Part shown: positions 35,601-45,630 of the stretch, piece after piece
Position numbering within the stretch: position 1 is the first letter of the stretch
Layout of the letters: each line of letters opens with the position of its first letter
DNA from: JAGQYH01 sp041393015
Lineage (GTDB): Bacteria > Bacteroidota > Bacteroidia > Chitinophagales > JADIYW01
Length of the DNA: 64,000 nucleotides
Direction: 5' to 3'
NCBI GenBank assembly: GCA_041393015.1
Contig: JAWKKV010000006.1
Location: 186,001 to 250,000, forward strand
Notes under the pieces: model-generated
Told to the model about the DNA's origin: nothing
Seen by the model: the letters and a program-made list of their open reading frames with translations, nothing else
Databases searched by the model: none
Translations under genes and position numbers: made by a program

Positions 35601-38600
35601 ATATATTAGTAATTGTACCTCCTACTAAATCAGGATTAACCGTAATGTTGAAAATCAACTCACTTCCTTCACAAGCTTCTAACTCAGCAGCCATTGTTGG
35701 AGGTTCAGGATTAGGATTCACTACTGCTGTTGCAGGAGATAAACCTCCTAAACATCCTTCTGCATTAATCTCACCAACATAATATGTGGTGGTTTGTGTT
35801 AAAGCAGGTGTTGTAAATGATGAACCTGTTCCAACAGAATCTGCACCTGATGGATCACTAAACCATACCAAAGTTCCGCCCGTTCCATTAGCTAACAATG
35901 TAGCCGTTTCACCAATACAAATTGTATCATTAGTGGTTGTTGGTGCGTCAGGTAAAGCATTTACTGTAATATTTACAACTGTTGCAAGTCCTTCACAGCC
36001 CTGAGTTGAATCATTGCTTTCAGTAACATAATAAGTTGTATTAGCAGTTAAAACTGGTGTTACGAATTGTACATCTACAGCCACTACATTTGTTAATCCA
36101 GCATCGCTATACCAAGTAATTGTACCTCCAGTACCTGTAGCTGTTAAAATAGTTGATTCTCCAACACATAATGTAGTATCACCATTTACGGTTGGAGCAG
36201 ATGGTAAACCAACAACTGTCAAAGTACCTATGGTTACATCACTCACACAACCTGTAGTAGCATCAGTGACCGATCCAATTATTATATGTATACCAGGACT
36301 TACGTTGGTAAAGAAATCATTTGACAATTCTGTAATTGTACCTGAGGCTGATGCAATAGTATCTCCAACAGGATCTATCAATATAACATTCCAAATATCT
36401 CCAAATTGCTCATCATTGAAGTAGAATGAAGGAAAGACCAAACCTTCGCATACAAAACTTGGTGCTACAAACTCAGGTGGCGTTGGCTTAGGATTTACTA
36501 CTGCTAATACCGCTACCAATTCGCTAGCGCATTCTGCAGCAGGGTTAACTTCTCCTACATAATAAGTAGTAGTTTGTGTTAATGCAGTTGTAGTGTAAGA
36601 AGTACCTGTTCCAATAGAATCGTTACCACTTGCATCGCTGTACCAAATTAAAGTTCCACCAGATCCAGCAGCCAATAAGGTAGCTGTTTCTCCTTCACAA
36701 ATGGTATCATTGGTTACTGTTGGTCCTGCAGGTAAGCTAGTTACACTAACAACTACCGCTGTAAATTCACTTTCACAAGTAGTTACATCTACATTCGTTT
36801 CTGTTACAAAGAAAGTGGTATCTCCTGATAATGATCCTGTATTCAATTGAGAACCCGTAGAAATAACTGTCGATAAAGTAGCATCACTATACCATGTAAT
36901 TAAACCACCTGTTCCAGCAGCTGTTAATACAGTAGCTTCATTAGCACAAATTGTAGTATCTCCAGTAACGGTTGGTGCTATAGGTGGATCGATAATGGAT
37001 ACGTTCATGATAGATACATCACTTTCACATCCAGTAACCGCATCAATCACAGATAAAACTATAGTTTGCTCGTTTGCAGTTGGGAATATTCCGACAATAT
37101 CTTGGCTCAATGCAAAAATTGGTTCGTTAAAATTGGCTATCGTATCGCCTGTAGCGTCATCAATTGCAATGAAATGTAAGAAATTACCAATTTGCTCGTC
37201 TAAGAAATTTAAAAATACAGGTTGCAAGATACATTGCGTTACTTGCGTAGGGGCATTTGGTGGTGTTGGTTTAGGATTAACTACCGCTCTTACCGGCGTT
37301 AAAACACTAGCACAACCACTTGCATTTTCCTCTCCTACATAATAAGTAGTTGTTTGATATAAAGCACCAGTTGTAAATGCCGTTCCAGTACCTACTGAAT
37401 CTGCTCCACTCGCATCGCTGTACCAAACTAACGTTCCTCCACTGCCAGTTGCCGATAATGTTGCAACATCTCCTTGACAAATAGTATCGTTTATTGCAGT
37501 TGGTGCAGTTGGTAGGGCGTCAACTGTAATATTAACAACTGTTGCTTCGCTTTCGCATCCGTCAACTGTTGTCTTAGTTTCAGTTACCCAATACGTTGTA
37601 GCACTTGTTATAGCCCCAGTATTTAGTTGAGAACCAGTAGAAATAACATTAGTTAATCCAGCATCATCATACCAAGTAATAAACCCTCCTGTACCAGCAG
37701 CAGTTATGACTGTACTTTCTCCTGAACAAACAATTGTGTCTCCAGAAACTGAAGGAGCACTAGGTAAAGGCAATACATTTAAGTCTATAATTAATGGATC
37801 ACTCACACAATTTGTAACATTATCAATAACTGTTACAACTATAGTGTATGAGCCATCTATAAAGTCAGGTGGTGTTTGACCACCCCAAGTTAAATCAAGT
37901 GTTTCATCCGAAATTAACAATGTAACATTTTGAACGGTATCTCCTGTTGATTCTTGTATCACAATGAAGTTAGCATTATCACCAACATTAGCACTGCTAA
38001 CATTTACTGCATTTATTGTCAATAGTAAATCACAAATTATTATATCCGAAGGTCCTTGAGGCGTGGCAGGTTTAGAATTAACGACTGCAGTTGCAGCGGC
38101 TAATTCACTTACTAATTCTCCATTAATATATTCTCCTGCATAAAATGTTGTTGTTTGTGCTAAAACTGGCGTGGTATAAGTATTACCAGTGGCAATAGAA
38201 TCCACCGGACTTCCACTGCTGAACCAAACGATCACCGCTCCAACACTATCGGCAGTAGCAGTTAATACTGCAACATCACCTTCACAAATTGTATCATTTT
38301 CAACAACCGGAGGTGCTATTAAGTTAGCAGCTACAGCTACTACTCTTACACCATTACTATTGATAGCTCTTAATCCACTTCCATCAATTTTTAAGCTTCC
38401 ATTAGTACAATCAACAGTTGTATCTGTTAAGGTAACGTAGAAATCTTCAATTGGAACCATAATTGGAGGAGTTGTCCAAGAACTTCCTTCAAATAACACT
38501 GGACCTCCTAATATTGGATTGTCTGCATACCATCTGTACACTTCATTTGGTCCTGGAGGAGTTGAAACAGAATAAGTAACTGAGCCACCTATTGTGGTAT

Positions 38601-40065
38601 ATAATGTATCGTCATCAGGAACCGGCGTACCAGGTCTAGGAGTTACTGTAACATTAACAGCTGTTGCTGCTGTTTCACAATCATTAATATCTTCTGTAAC
38701 ATAGTAAGTTGTTGAAGAAGAAAGATTAGGTGTTGTAAAAGGATTACCAACATACACTAAATTAGTTAAACCGGCATCAGCATACCAACTAAAGAAACCA
38801 GAATTAGGTCCTCCAGATGCAGCTGATAAAGTTATTTTATATCCTTCACAAATTGTTTCTGATGATGCAATAGGTGCTACTAAAGGTAAATTTGTATTAA
38901 CCACTACTTGTCTAGCAGCACTTTCACAACCTACTCCACTTGAAGCAGTTACATACCAATCTTCTGAAGCAACATTAATAGGTGGCGTTGTAAAGTTAGG
39001 TCCCACGCCTACTAAAATCCCACTACCTAAAGGACTCTCGTCATACCAAGAATAAGTCACTCCAGGCACAACAGGATTTACTGACAGAGTAACTGATCCC
39101 CCTAAACATGTTTGAGCACCATTTGCAGAAGGCGTACTAGGTATTGATGCCTGTGTTATTGTAATGGTTCGAATATCACCATAACAGCCACTTCTTGTTT
39201 CTGCAGCATAAACAGTATATGGTAAAAATGGAATTGAAGAGATAGTTTTTGAAGTTCCAAAACCTAAAGACGATCCTGATGGGTTACTTGAATTGGTAAA
39301 CCACTCTATATTATTTCCTGGCCCTCTAGGAGCTGATGAAGTTAATGTAATTGATCCTCCAACACATGCTTGTGGGCTTGAAGGCGTAACAGTTGGTGCA
39401 TCTTGTTTGTTATAAGCAAATGCAAATCTCATGCTATATGCTCCAAAATTAAAAGTTTGAGTATAATTACCTGAAGCGGCATTTGGAATATTTGACGCTG
39501 TATTAACATTATAACTTGCTTCGCTATCATCACCGCCTTGAACAGCATTACAACCTCCAACAGCAGATGAATTATACAAATAATCAACAGACTCTGGACA
39601 TAATCCTACACCTGCAATAGCTTGATCCTCTTCCCAAGCTTGAAGATTTAATGAAAAATAATCTGCACATAAATTAGTAAAAGTTACATTATAATTACTA
39701 TTGCTAACATTTCTACCATCTGTATCTGAAACATCATTAAGCGTTAAGACACCTCCTTGAGGTCCCACCGCATTTCCTAAATGTCTATAAGATGAAAAAC
39801 TCCCATCTGTTCCTACTCTAAACCTAAAACGTGGATCCGGTCCACCTGAAACAGTCACACAGCCTAATCCAACATCTGTACCATCAGCACAGTATAAATT
39901 CCATGTTACTCTTTCTAAATTAATAGAAACTGATTCATATAGAACCGATTGTGCTTGAGATTGATTATAACTAAACAACATAACAACCATTAAAATGGAT
40001 GTAATTGAAAATTTAGATAAAGCAGCACGGCATAGGTTTGGAAATCTCTTGTAAAGACTACTCAT
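32614..40065 (-). CDS. Giant Ig-repeat surface adhesin with CHU_C (gliding-motility-type) T9SS domain
   Basis: A 2483-residue secreted protein. The signal peptide ends near residue 39 (SYNQSQAQS). A Cys-containing N-terminal domain fills about residues 40-225. More than 20 Ig-like modules of 70-100 residues follow, most starting near P-x-(A/T)-P and carrying an NDTICEG-like strand with a W-Y/F-S-D core. Residues about 662-1711 contain four copies of a three-module super-repeat of about 262 residues. From about 1850 to 2300 the modules switch to a (S)PICEG...TYTWTGPNG type. A PKD-like domain (near 2308) and the CHU_C domain (2397-2483, IIPNVITPNGDGVND) end the protein. It should be exported by T9SS and held at the surface by the downstream PorP/SprF-OmpA protein. 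Confidence 0.92.
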   Translation of the reverse strand: MSSLYKRFPNLCRAALSKFSITSILMVVMLFSYNQSQAQSVLYESVSINLERVTWNLYCADGTDVGLGCVTVSGGPDPRFRFRVGTDGSFSSYRHLGNAVGPQGGVLTLNDVSDTDGRNVSNSNYNVTFTNLCADYFSLNLQAWEEDQAIAGVGLCPESVDYLYNSSAVGGCNAVQGGDDSEASYNVNTASNIPNAASGNYTQTFNFGAYSMRFAFAYNKQDAPTVTPSSPQACVGGSITLTSSAPRGPGNNIEWFTNSSNPSGSSLGFGTSKTISSIPFLPYTVYAAETRSGCYGDIRTITITQASIPSTPSANGAQTCLGGSVTLSVNPVVPGVTYSWYDESPLGSGILVGVGPNFTTPPINVASEDWYVTASSGVGCESAARQVVVNTNLPLVAPIASSETICEGYKITLSAASGGPNSGFFSWYADAGLTNLVYVGNPFTTPNLSSSTTYYVTEDINDCETAATAVNVTVTPRPGTPVPDDDTLYTTIGGSVTYSVSTPPGPNEVYRWYADNPILGGPVLFEGSSWTTPPIMVPIEDFYVTLTDTTVDCTNGSLKIDGSGLRAINSNGVRVVAVAANLIAPPVVENDTICEGDVAVLTATADSVGAVIVWFSSGSPVDSIATGNTYTTPVLAQTTTFYAGEYINGELVSELAAATAVVNSKPATPQGPSDIIICDLLLTINAVNVSSANVGDNANFIVIQESTGDTVQNVTLLISDETLDLTWGGQTPPDFIDGSYTIVVTVIDNVTNCVSDPLIIDLNVLPLPSAPSVSGDTIVCSGESTVITAAGTGGFITWYDDAGLTNVISTGSQLNTGAITSATTYWVTETKTTVDGCESEATVVNITVDALPTAPTAINDTICQGDVATLSATGSGGTLVWYSDASGADSVGTGTAFTTGALYQTTTYYVGEENASGCASVLTPVRAVVNPKPTPPNAPTQVTQCILQPVFLNFLDEQIGNFLHFIAIDDATGDTIANFNEPIFALSQDIVGIFPTANEQTIVLSVIDAVTGCESDVSIMNVSIIDPPIAPTVTGDTTICANEATVLTAAGTGGLITWYSDATLSTVISTGSQLNTGSLSGDTTFFVTETNVDVTTCESEFTAVVVSVTSLPAGPTVTNDTICEGETATLLAAGSGGTLIWYSDASGNDSIGTGTSYTTTALTQTTTYYVGEVNPAAECASELVAVLAVVNPKPTPPEFVAPSFVCEGLVFPSFYFNDEQFGDIWNVILIDPVGDTIASASGTITELSNDFFTNVSPGIHIIIGSVTDATTGCVSDVTIGTLTVVGLPSAPTVNGDTTLCVGESTILTATGTGGTITWYSDAGLTNVVAVDVQFVTPVLTANTTYYVTESNDSTQGCEGLATVVNITVNALPDAPTTTNDTICIGETATLLANGTGGTLVWFSDPSGADSVGTGSSFTTPALTQTTTYYVGEINAEGCLGGLSPATAVVNPNPEPPTMAAELEACEGSELIFNITVNPDLVGGTITNILIDALGDTVLNLERPITATVIETDLTPLNLIVGVYTHYAFVNDGDCNSPIVTQSITINPVPDAPIVLDTVEVCAGETATLFAYGQVANPNSIITWYDNVNFDPLATGWEYETQPLSADKVYFATITDENGCESEASTITVLVNELPANPVGMNDTVCQWSTATLSATGNGGLLTWYSDGAGTNVLGTGGSYTTQALAQTTVFYVGETNTTTGCESNLVAVTAVVTPGPDAPQAGNITLCVNETGELTATGSGTGSLIWYDANQVQIEVDAMPPANGSLAVGPFAIPGTYFFYVSESDGNCESQLEEIEVVVGDAVIAPIAQGDTICEGETATITAVGTGGVINWYADGALTIPVSSGSQYTTGVLTVTTSFWATESYGSCESPAVEVEVVVNPLPATPIAGSNSPICEGATLQLTASDAFGATYTWTGPNGFTSSLQNPTIDNVTEADHQGVYSVTVTSNSSGCVSGTATVNVDIVPIPDAPSIASNSPLCEGEDLILTASAVDGATYTWYDGSNNIITTTVDNSLTIPTVTLADAGTYGVSVNVSGCESPTNTTVVVVKPRPDAPAVSNNSPICEYETLSLIAQVVSGATYTWTGPNGPIAQNGPIVTIPNATAANSGTYGVFITVNGCSSDTATTEVVVTPAPVLSQNPTTNSPICEHDMLILEAPYDANLTYNWTGPNGYVADSTFIDTVNNFYVEVVFDANENDHQGFYTLVVTDNTTGCDSKAYPVLVIVNKFPDNVIADNNGPACEGDEVQLTVTSIVNATYTWTGPLNYVSYEQNPVLENVTPDMSGTYEVTIMLGGCTSMTVSTDVLIRANPIADAGVDLYIEEGTIFQLDGNGSIGAIDFAWLGEDQSYFDNPTSPNPWIGLNGPLPARDEPYVFVLTVYNQFGCTDMDTVLVYIYETTDLIIPNVITPNGDGVNDAWVVTYLNNLDNYVLSIYARGGTLVLKTSSYNNDWYGTNVDGDDLPEGTYWYTIRSDDELVFKGYIEILR
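34933..38080 (-). repeat. Four-copy super-repeat inside the adhesin gene
   Basis: The boundary motif (N-x-x-P before a PP or TP) recurs at about residues 662, 930, 1191 and 1450, and the array ends near 1711, giving periods of 268, 261, 259 and 261 residues. Each unit holds an atypical module with a D/V-rich core, a module with GTGG(F/L/T)ITWY, and a module with GSGGTL(V/I)WYSD-ASG-DS(V/I)GTG. This points to duplication of a three-domain block of roughly 785 bp. Confidence 0.75.
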
Positions 40066-40257
40066 ATTGGTTTCTTTTTTTTAACAACTATAAATTTAGT
40101 TCTAATCTTTATTATATCTAAAATCAATCAATAAAAATTCAATAATTTAAAGACAGTATAAATGATTTCTTAATATATGAAGCACAATATAATACAAAAG
40201 ATTTAGTTCCTCACATTAAAATTTAGCTCAATTTATTCTGTATGTTGATAATACAAG

Positions 40258-41709
40258 TTAGTATTGATGTTGAACTTGAACAGTATCTAAGAAAGGAAAT
40301 TCATTCATCACATAGCTTTTAATCTTTTCCGACCTTTCGTTAAGCACGCTTTGATAATATTTTTTTTCCCAATCCAAAATGATTGTTAGCGTTTTATCTT
40401 GATCCTTATAATTGGAATGCCACATTTCCCCTACCAAAATTTCTTCTAAATCTGGATACCATATTTTTAAAACATCTTTTAGCTTGTTAAAAACAATTGA
40501 GTCCGCTTGCATTTCATTTTGTGTATTCTTTAAATCATTGAGTTGTTTGTCCTTTTCAGATATTAATGTTTTAAAGTTATCTAAAGCCTTCTCAATATCT
40601 GACTTAAATGCAGATTGGTCATCTTTAATTTCTGATATTTCCTTTTCTGTTACTTCAATTTGTGTAAGGTTTAAAGCTGTGTTTTTAAGCTTATACTTCG
40701 TTTTCATTAAACTGGTTAAACTATCAATCTGCGAATCATTTAATCGATCATCAATTTGCAAGGTGATATCTATAGATTTACTTGTGTCTTTATCAACAAA
40801 TGCAGATGTTATTACATTAACATGTTCATTGCGTTTAAAATTTTCTTCTATAAAGGCTCGTACCTGATTTTCTTGTCGAACCTCTTTTGCAGAACGTATT
40901 AAAAATCCAATACTTGGCAATATCATTAACGTAGCTGCAATTACCATATAACGTTTCGCTCTTTTTCTCTGCGCTTCAGTAGCATGTTGCTTATAAGGAA
41001 ATTTAAGATAGCGTACCACTAAGTAAGTAGCGATCATGATAAAGAAGGTATTCATTAAGAATAAATAGAAAGCACCTCCAAAAATGGCTAAATCTAAATT
41101 GGCTAAACCATAGCCGGCCACACAAAGTGGTGGCAGTAATGCTGTTGCGATGGCCACTCCCGGAATCGCGCTCGATACATCCTTTCGTGAGCCGGCAACT
41201 ATACCAGCGATGCCACCAAAAAATCCAACAAAGACATCACGTAAATCAGGTTCCGTTCTTGCCAAAATTTCTGCATTTGCCATTCCAAATGGTGTAATTG
41301 CAAAATAAATTACGCTAGTTATTAAGGCAATAATTACAGCAATACTAAAACTCTTAAGCGATTTTACAAGGTTCTGACGATCGTTCATAGCTATGGATAA
41401 ACCCAAACCAAGTATTGGATACATTAAAGGTGAAATTAACATCCCTCCAATAATAACCGCTACTGAGCTTTGATCTAACCCAATGGAAGCAATCATAATA
41501 GAGCAGACTAACATCCATACATTGTTTCCTTTTAAATGGATATTCTTTCTAATTGATGTAATAGTACCATATCTATCAAGACCATCTCTAAGATCTATTA
41601 TATTTTTGAGAGTTTCCCAGTACTCAGCATACCATGGCTCGTCTACTTCCTGCTCCTCAAGCTTATTATTACTAGCCTTGTTCTCACTATTTTTAAGGTC
41701 TTCTTCCAT
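40258..41709 (-). CDS. DUF389 family membrane protein (TIGR00341-like)
   Basis: A 483-residue membrane protein of unknown function. Residues about 60-265 hold the DUF389 hydrophobic domain with six or so helices; conserved stretches include NVWMLVCSIMIASIGLDQSS, GGMLISPLMYPILGLGL and the VGFFGGIAGIVAGSRKDVSS segment, with GVAIATALLPPLCVAGYGLA after it. Unlike the minimal family, about 215 residues follow the last helix: a small alpha/beta part (IDITLQIDDRLNDSQID), a coiled coil (about 355-400) and an end domain. This tail is probably periplasmic. The gene is separated from its neighbours by 74 and 192 bp and may be monocistronic. Confidence 0.85.
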   Translation of the reverse strand: MEEDLKNSENKASNNKLEEQEVDEPWYAEYWETLKNIIDLRDGLDRYGTITSIRKNIHLKGNNVWMLVCSIMIASIGLDQSSVAVIIGGMLISPLMYPILGLGLSIAMNDRQNLVKSLKSFSIAVIIALITSVIYFAITPFGMANAEILARTEPDLRDVFVGFFGGIAGIVAGSRKDVSSAIPGVAIATALLPPLCVAGYGLANLDLAIFGGAFYLFLMNTFFIMIATYLVVRYLKFPYKQHATEAQRKRAKRYMVIAATLMILPSIGFLIRSAKEVRQENQVRAFIEENFKRNEHVNVITSAFVDKDTSKSIDITLQIDDRLNDSQIDSLTSLMKTKYKLKNTALNLTQIEVTEKEISEIKDDQSAFKSDIEKALDNFKTLISEKDKQLNDLKNTQNEMQADSIVFNKLKDVLKIWYPDLEEILVGEMWHSNYKDQDKTLTIILDWEKKYYQSVLNERSEKIKSYVMNEFPFLDTVQVQHQY

Positions 41710-41783
41710 TGTATGCGAAATTAATTATTATGATCCATATTCTATTTAGAGCGCAATAAATTTAATTGATCAACTTTTATGGT

Positions 41784-43635
41784 TTAAAATGTTTTAGATA
41801 GCTTGCTAACATCTCTTTTAAGTACATCATTTTCTAAACCCTCATCAAAAGCTTGGTTAAAATTTTGAATTGCATTGGCAGTATCTCTTATGGCCAAATA
41901 TATATGACCCAAGTTCTCCAATCCATACTTCCTCATTTCATCATCTAATAGCAACTTCCTATTGATGAATATGGCATCATCTATTTTTTGTTGATTCAAT
42001 AAAACACTCGTTAGGTTTTTATAGCCTAAAGGATTGGTTGGTTCTAGAGTCACTATTTGCTTATATGCTTCTTCTGCTCTATCAAAGTCTTTTGCAAATT
42101 CACAGAAATTGCCATAGTAATTCCACGATGCAGTATTGGTGCTATCTAAACTAACAGCATTCTTAAAACTAAAAAACGCTTGTTTATATTCTTCTTGTTT
42201 CCAGTGCAACAAACCAAGATTTTGCCATAATATTGGATCTTGATCATAAATTTCTTTGGCAGCATTCAAATATTTACTTGCAGACGTTAAATATTTTTGT
42301 TGTTGGCTTGAATTAGCAGATTCTTGTTCTGCCAAAAACTTAAAATAAATACCTCCCATTCGATTAGCCATATAAGATTGTTTGAGATACTTTAAATCAT
42401 GACTAAAAAGGGTTTCCTTATTCTTCCAGTCTCTATTTCTAGAAATAGTAAAAAATACACTTGTTATGAAGATAACTGAGAACGCAAACAAACTAACAAA
42501 CTTAACCATCTTCTGTTTTGAATGATAGCCATACACTAATAAGGAGGTTAGTATTAATGAAAATCCAAGTGAAGCATTAAAAGAATACCTAACAGCAATA
42601 ATACCAGCAGTAGAATCTAAGAATATTAGAATTGGCAACAGAAAAATAAAATAAACTACAAAACCCAATAACAGATTTTCTTTTTTTCGTTTAAACAATA
42701 GCACTGTAATCATTAACAGAGCTAATAAATGTATAATAGAGCTTGCAATTACCTTTAGTGAAAATGAGCTAGGAATAGGAATTTGGTTGAATCCAAAATA
42801 AAAATAGTAGCCGGTTGGAATGACCATAAATTTATGGTAGTAGCTAGTCAAAAAAAGTTTTACTCCTATATTGTTAACTATACTGATGTTTTCCACCAGC
42901 GGATTTTCAAAAAAATCGGTTACCGATGCTTCTACCACTTTATCTGCTATAAAAAAAGTGCTTAAAACGTATAAAGCTTACTACTAAGAAAAATGAAACA
43001 GCAACGGGGATTAAAGCTTTTCTCCAATTGATACTTCTACTAAAATGAACTACTCCTAGAGCAATAAATAAAAACATTAATGCATCCCGTTTGCAAAGTA
43101 TTGCAATCAACAACAATAATGCACTAGATAATAAGTATAGATATTTTTTTACATCATAGAATCTAACAAAACAAATTATAGCTAAAACACCATAAAACAT
43201 GCTTAAAATGACATCTCTATTTTTTATGCTTGCTACAACATTTGAATGAGAAGGATGAACTAAAAATAAGATGACTAATAGTAGCACCATCCACTGGTTG
43301 GGAAAAATTTTTAATTGATTAAATAGTATGAATATCGCTATACCTAGAAGTGCGTAGTAAAACACATTAAAAAAATGAAAAACTGATGATTTTTGACCAA
43401 AACAATATTGTTCGATGGCTAAATGAAGTGCTGGAATAGGCCTATAATCACTTTTACTGAAACGCTTAGTAACAACCTTAACAATCTCATTTGGTTTTGC
43501 ATCAACTTTAGGCAGAATATTTACATAGTAAGAATCATCTAGGTTGTAATCATGATTCAAAGTATTGCCATAAACTGAAAAGACTATTGCCACAATAACC
43601 AGACAAAATATTGAATTGATATATTTAGGGTTAAT
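41784..43635 (-). pseudogene. TMTC-like membrane/TPR protein, interrupted by a frameshift
   Basis: Two adjacent frames encode one protein: 43593-42940 gives the multi-spanning N-terminus (NTLNHDYNLDDSYYV, YRPIPALHLAIEQ, HPSHSNVVASIKNRD) and 42938-41784 gives more helices and about five TPR repeats. The join is a T7 run on the coding strand (42951-42957): with six T the frame reads on as HFFIADKVVEASVTD, with seven it stops. Such proteins resemble TMTC-type predicted glycosyltransferases with TPRs, with DxD-like and H-x-x-H motifs in the membrane part. The first helix seems to begin upstream of GTG 43593, at an ATT codon (43635). It may be a pseudogene, a phase-variable gene or a sequencing error. 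Confidence 0.7.
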
Positions 43636-43710
43636 GCTCAGCTTTATCTATTTAGACTTGAAAATTATATCCGAAAATATAAAAACCATATGAAAGCAAG
43701 AGACTAATCT

Positions 43711-45630
43711 TTAAAGTTTACTTATTTCTTTAGATGCAATCAAGATTCTATGATTATATATATTAAGTATTAGGTTTTGGGATTCAATCATATTTAAATC
43801 AATCTCAAATGGGAAAGATTCAATTTTTGATTGCTGTATAATTTTCCCATTCATACTTAATAATTGAAAGTACAAGTCATTCAGAGTGTGGTTTTCATTA
43901 ATGCTAGTAACAACCAATTTATGCGAACTAGGATTTGGATAAATATTAAGAACTATGTTTTTAAAAATATTTACCGTAGAAGTTATAGTTGTAGTATCGA
44001 TTAAGTTTATTATTAAAGAATCCTCAATGATTGTGTACTGATGATTCACTTCTAAATCTCTAACAGTTTGATGCATCCCATTTATCCAAAAAATTTCGAT
44101 AGAATCTATAGCAGCACTTCCCAATCCGAAGTGTACAATAGCACTATTTGAAGATGCATGACTAGAGCCGCCATCCACTTCTCGCATTTGGGCATTACCT
44201 TCACTATCGTGTAAAATAATATGAGATCCATATCCATTTCTATTCGATTTGACACCCTGTAATTTAAGCTTCACCCAATTGTTGTTATTCTCTGTTTCAT
44301 TATAAAACACTTCTACATTTGGTCGAACACCATCTTGCGGTTGACCTGCGGCTTTATTGACCGGAACAAAAATTAAATCGAGATCACCATCATTATCGAT
44401 ATCACCAAATGCAGCTCCTCTACAAAATCCATTTTCCTCAATTCCCATTGCTCTAGACACATCAGTAAATGTTCCATCTTGATTATTTTGATAAATGGCA
44501 TTAGGATTTAAAGTAGGATTTTCTAACTCATTAGCGCTTGGAATAAAACCATTGCTTATGTATAAATCTAACCAACCGTTATTATCATAATCAAAAAAAC
44601 CTGTTCCCCAACCTACTGCTAACCCTTCACCTATTACTGCAGAATCTCCAACTTGAGCATAGTTAGTTGCTTTTGAAAAGGTTTTATCTCCATTATTTTG
44701 AAGCAACTCATTTTTTCCTAAGTTGGTAACATAGTAATCTAAATCAAGATCATTATCGTAATCACCAATGGCAATTCCCATTCCAAACAATCCAATATTT
44801 GCATTGGATGCCTCGCTGATGTCCGTAAAGCCTGTTTCAGGATAGTTGTTTTCATATAACTCATTGGGTTCTACAAAATGTCCAAAATCATTGGCAATAT
44901 ATATATCAACATCATTATCATTATCAAAATCTGTCATTGTACAAGCCAAAGATGTTCCTTCAATTGTCAATCCATAATCCATACTTTCTTCAGTAAAGGA
45001 ATTATCGCCATTATTGATGTATAAATAATTCGAATAGCCTTCATGTAAGAAGATTGTATTGCCCGTTACCGGGTCGATAGCAATGCGTGCAGCACTAATA
45101 TAATTCGCTACAATAATATCTAACCAACCATCTTTATTGATATCTCCAAAACTAGCACTAGCACTCCAAGCTTCTTCTACAATTCCGCTAGTCGCACTAG
45201 GAATAACATCAAAAGTGTTATTCTGATTATTGATCATAATAAAGTTTGGATAATTCTCATTAGTAGCAATGAAAAGATCGTCCCAACCATCGTTATTGAT
45301 ATCCCCAACAGCGACACCAGTTGAAGTATAACTGTAATAGTCAATATCTTCTATATCGAGGTAAACGAGTTCCTTAGTGAATCCATTACCATTATTGATA
45401 TACAAAGCACTGCTTTGACTGCCGCCTACGATAAAAAGATCTAATAGATTATCATTGTTGACATCAAAAATAGCAACCCCTCCACCGATTAAACTTGCAT
45501 TTCTATAAACATGATATACTCCTACCTCTTCTGAGCGCTCTACAAACTGAGCTTTAGCAGAAAATACTAAGCAAAAAGTTGTGATAGTCAATAGAAGAAA
45601 AATCCTATTTTTAAATTGCTCCGTTTTCAA
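43711..45630 (-). CDS. CRTAC1-like FG-GAP/ASPIC-UnbV protein with T9SS sorting domain
   Basis: A 639-residue secreted protein. The signal peptide (residues 1-27, ...SAKAQ) is followed by an FG-GAP/VCBS beta-propeller with many calcium-binding-type D-x-D/N-x-D-G loops (DVNNDNLLD, DINNDGWDD, DINKDGWLD, DFDNDNDVD, DIDNDGDLD). An ASPIC/UnbV domain follows (about residues 430-535, KSNRNGYGSHI to HFGLGSAAIDSIEIFW). The final 80 residues (NIVLNIYPNPSSHKL on) are a T9SS type A sorting domain. It should be exported to the surface or medium. Its first 20 bases overlap the end of the YkgJ-like gene, so it is coupled to the nadC transcript. Function unknown. Confidence 0.9.
   Translation of the reverse strand: MKTEQFKNRIFLLLTITTFCLVFSAKAQFVERSEEVGVYHVYRNASLIGGGVAIFDVNNDNLLDLFIVGGSQSSALYINNGNGFTKELVYLDIEDIDYYSYTSTGVAVGDINNDGWDDLFIATNENYPNFIMINNQNNTFDVIPSATSGIVEEAWSASASFGDINKDGWLDIIVANYISAARIAIDPVTGNTIFLHEGYSNYLYINNGDNSFTEESMDYGLTIEGTSLACTMTDFDNDNDVDIYIANDFGHFVEPNELYENNYPETGFTDISEASNANIGLFGMGIAIGDYDNDLDLDYYVTNLGKNELLQNNGDKTFSKATNYAQVGDSAVIGEGLAVGWGTGFFDYDNNGWLDLYISNGFIPSANELENPTLNPNAIYQNNQDGTFTDVSRAMGIEENGFCRGAAFGDIDNDGDLDLIFVPVNKAAGQPQDGVRPNVEVFYNETENNNNWVKLKLQGVKSNRNGYGSHIILHDSEGNAQMREVDGGSSHASSNSAIVHFGLGSAAIDSIEIFWINGMHQTVRDLEVNHQYTIIEDSLIINLIDTTTITSTVNIFKNIVLNIYPNPSSHKLVVTSINENHTLNDLYFQLLSMNGKIIQQSKIESFPFEIDLNMIESQNLILNIYNHRILIASKEISKL

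Noticed and set aside
34933..38440. Plus-strand frames and regular repeats within the adhesin gene, at first sight CRISPR-like or separate genes
   Set aside because: The periodicity belongs to coding Ig modules; repeat units are long, diverged and have no constant short repeat with unique spacers. The plus-strand frames are antisense shadows.
40412..40867. 151-codon plus-strand frame opposite the DUF389 tail
   Set aside because: Ser/Ile/Phe-rich shadow of a coiled-coil coding region.
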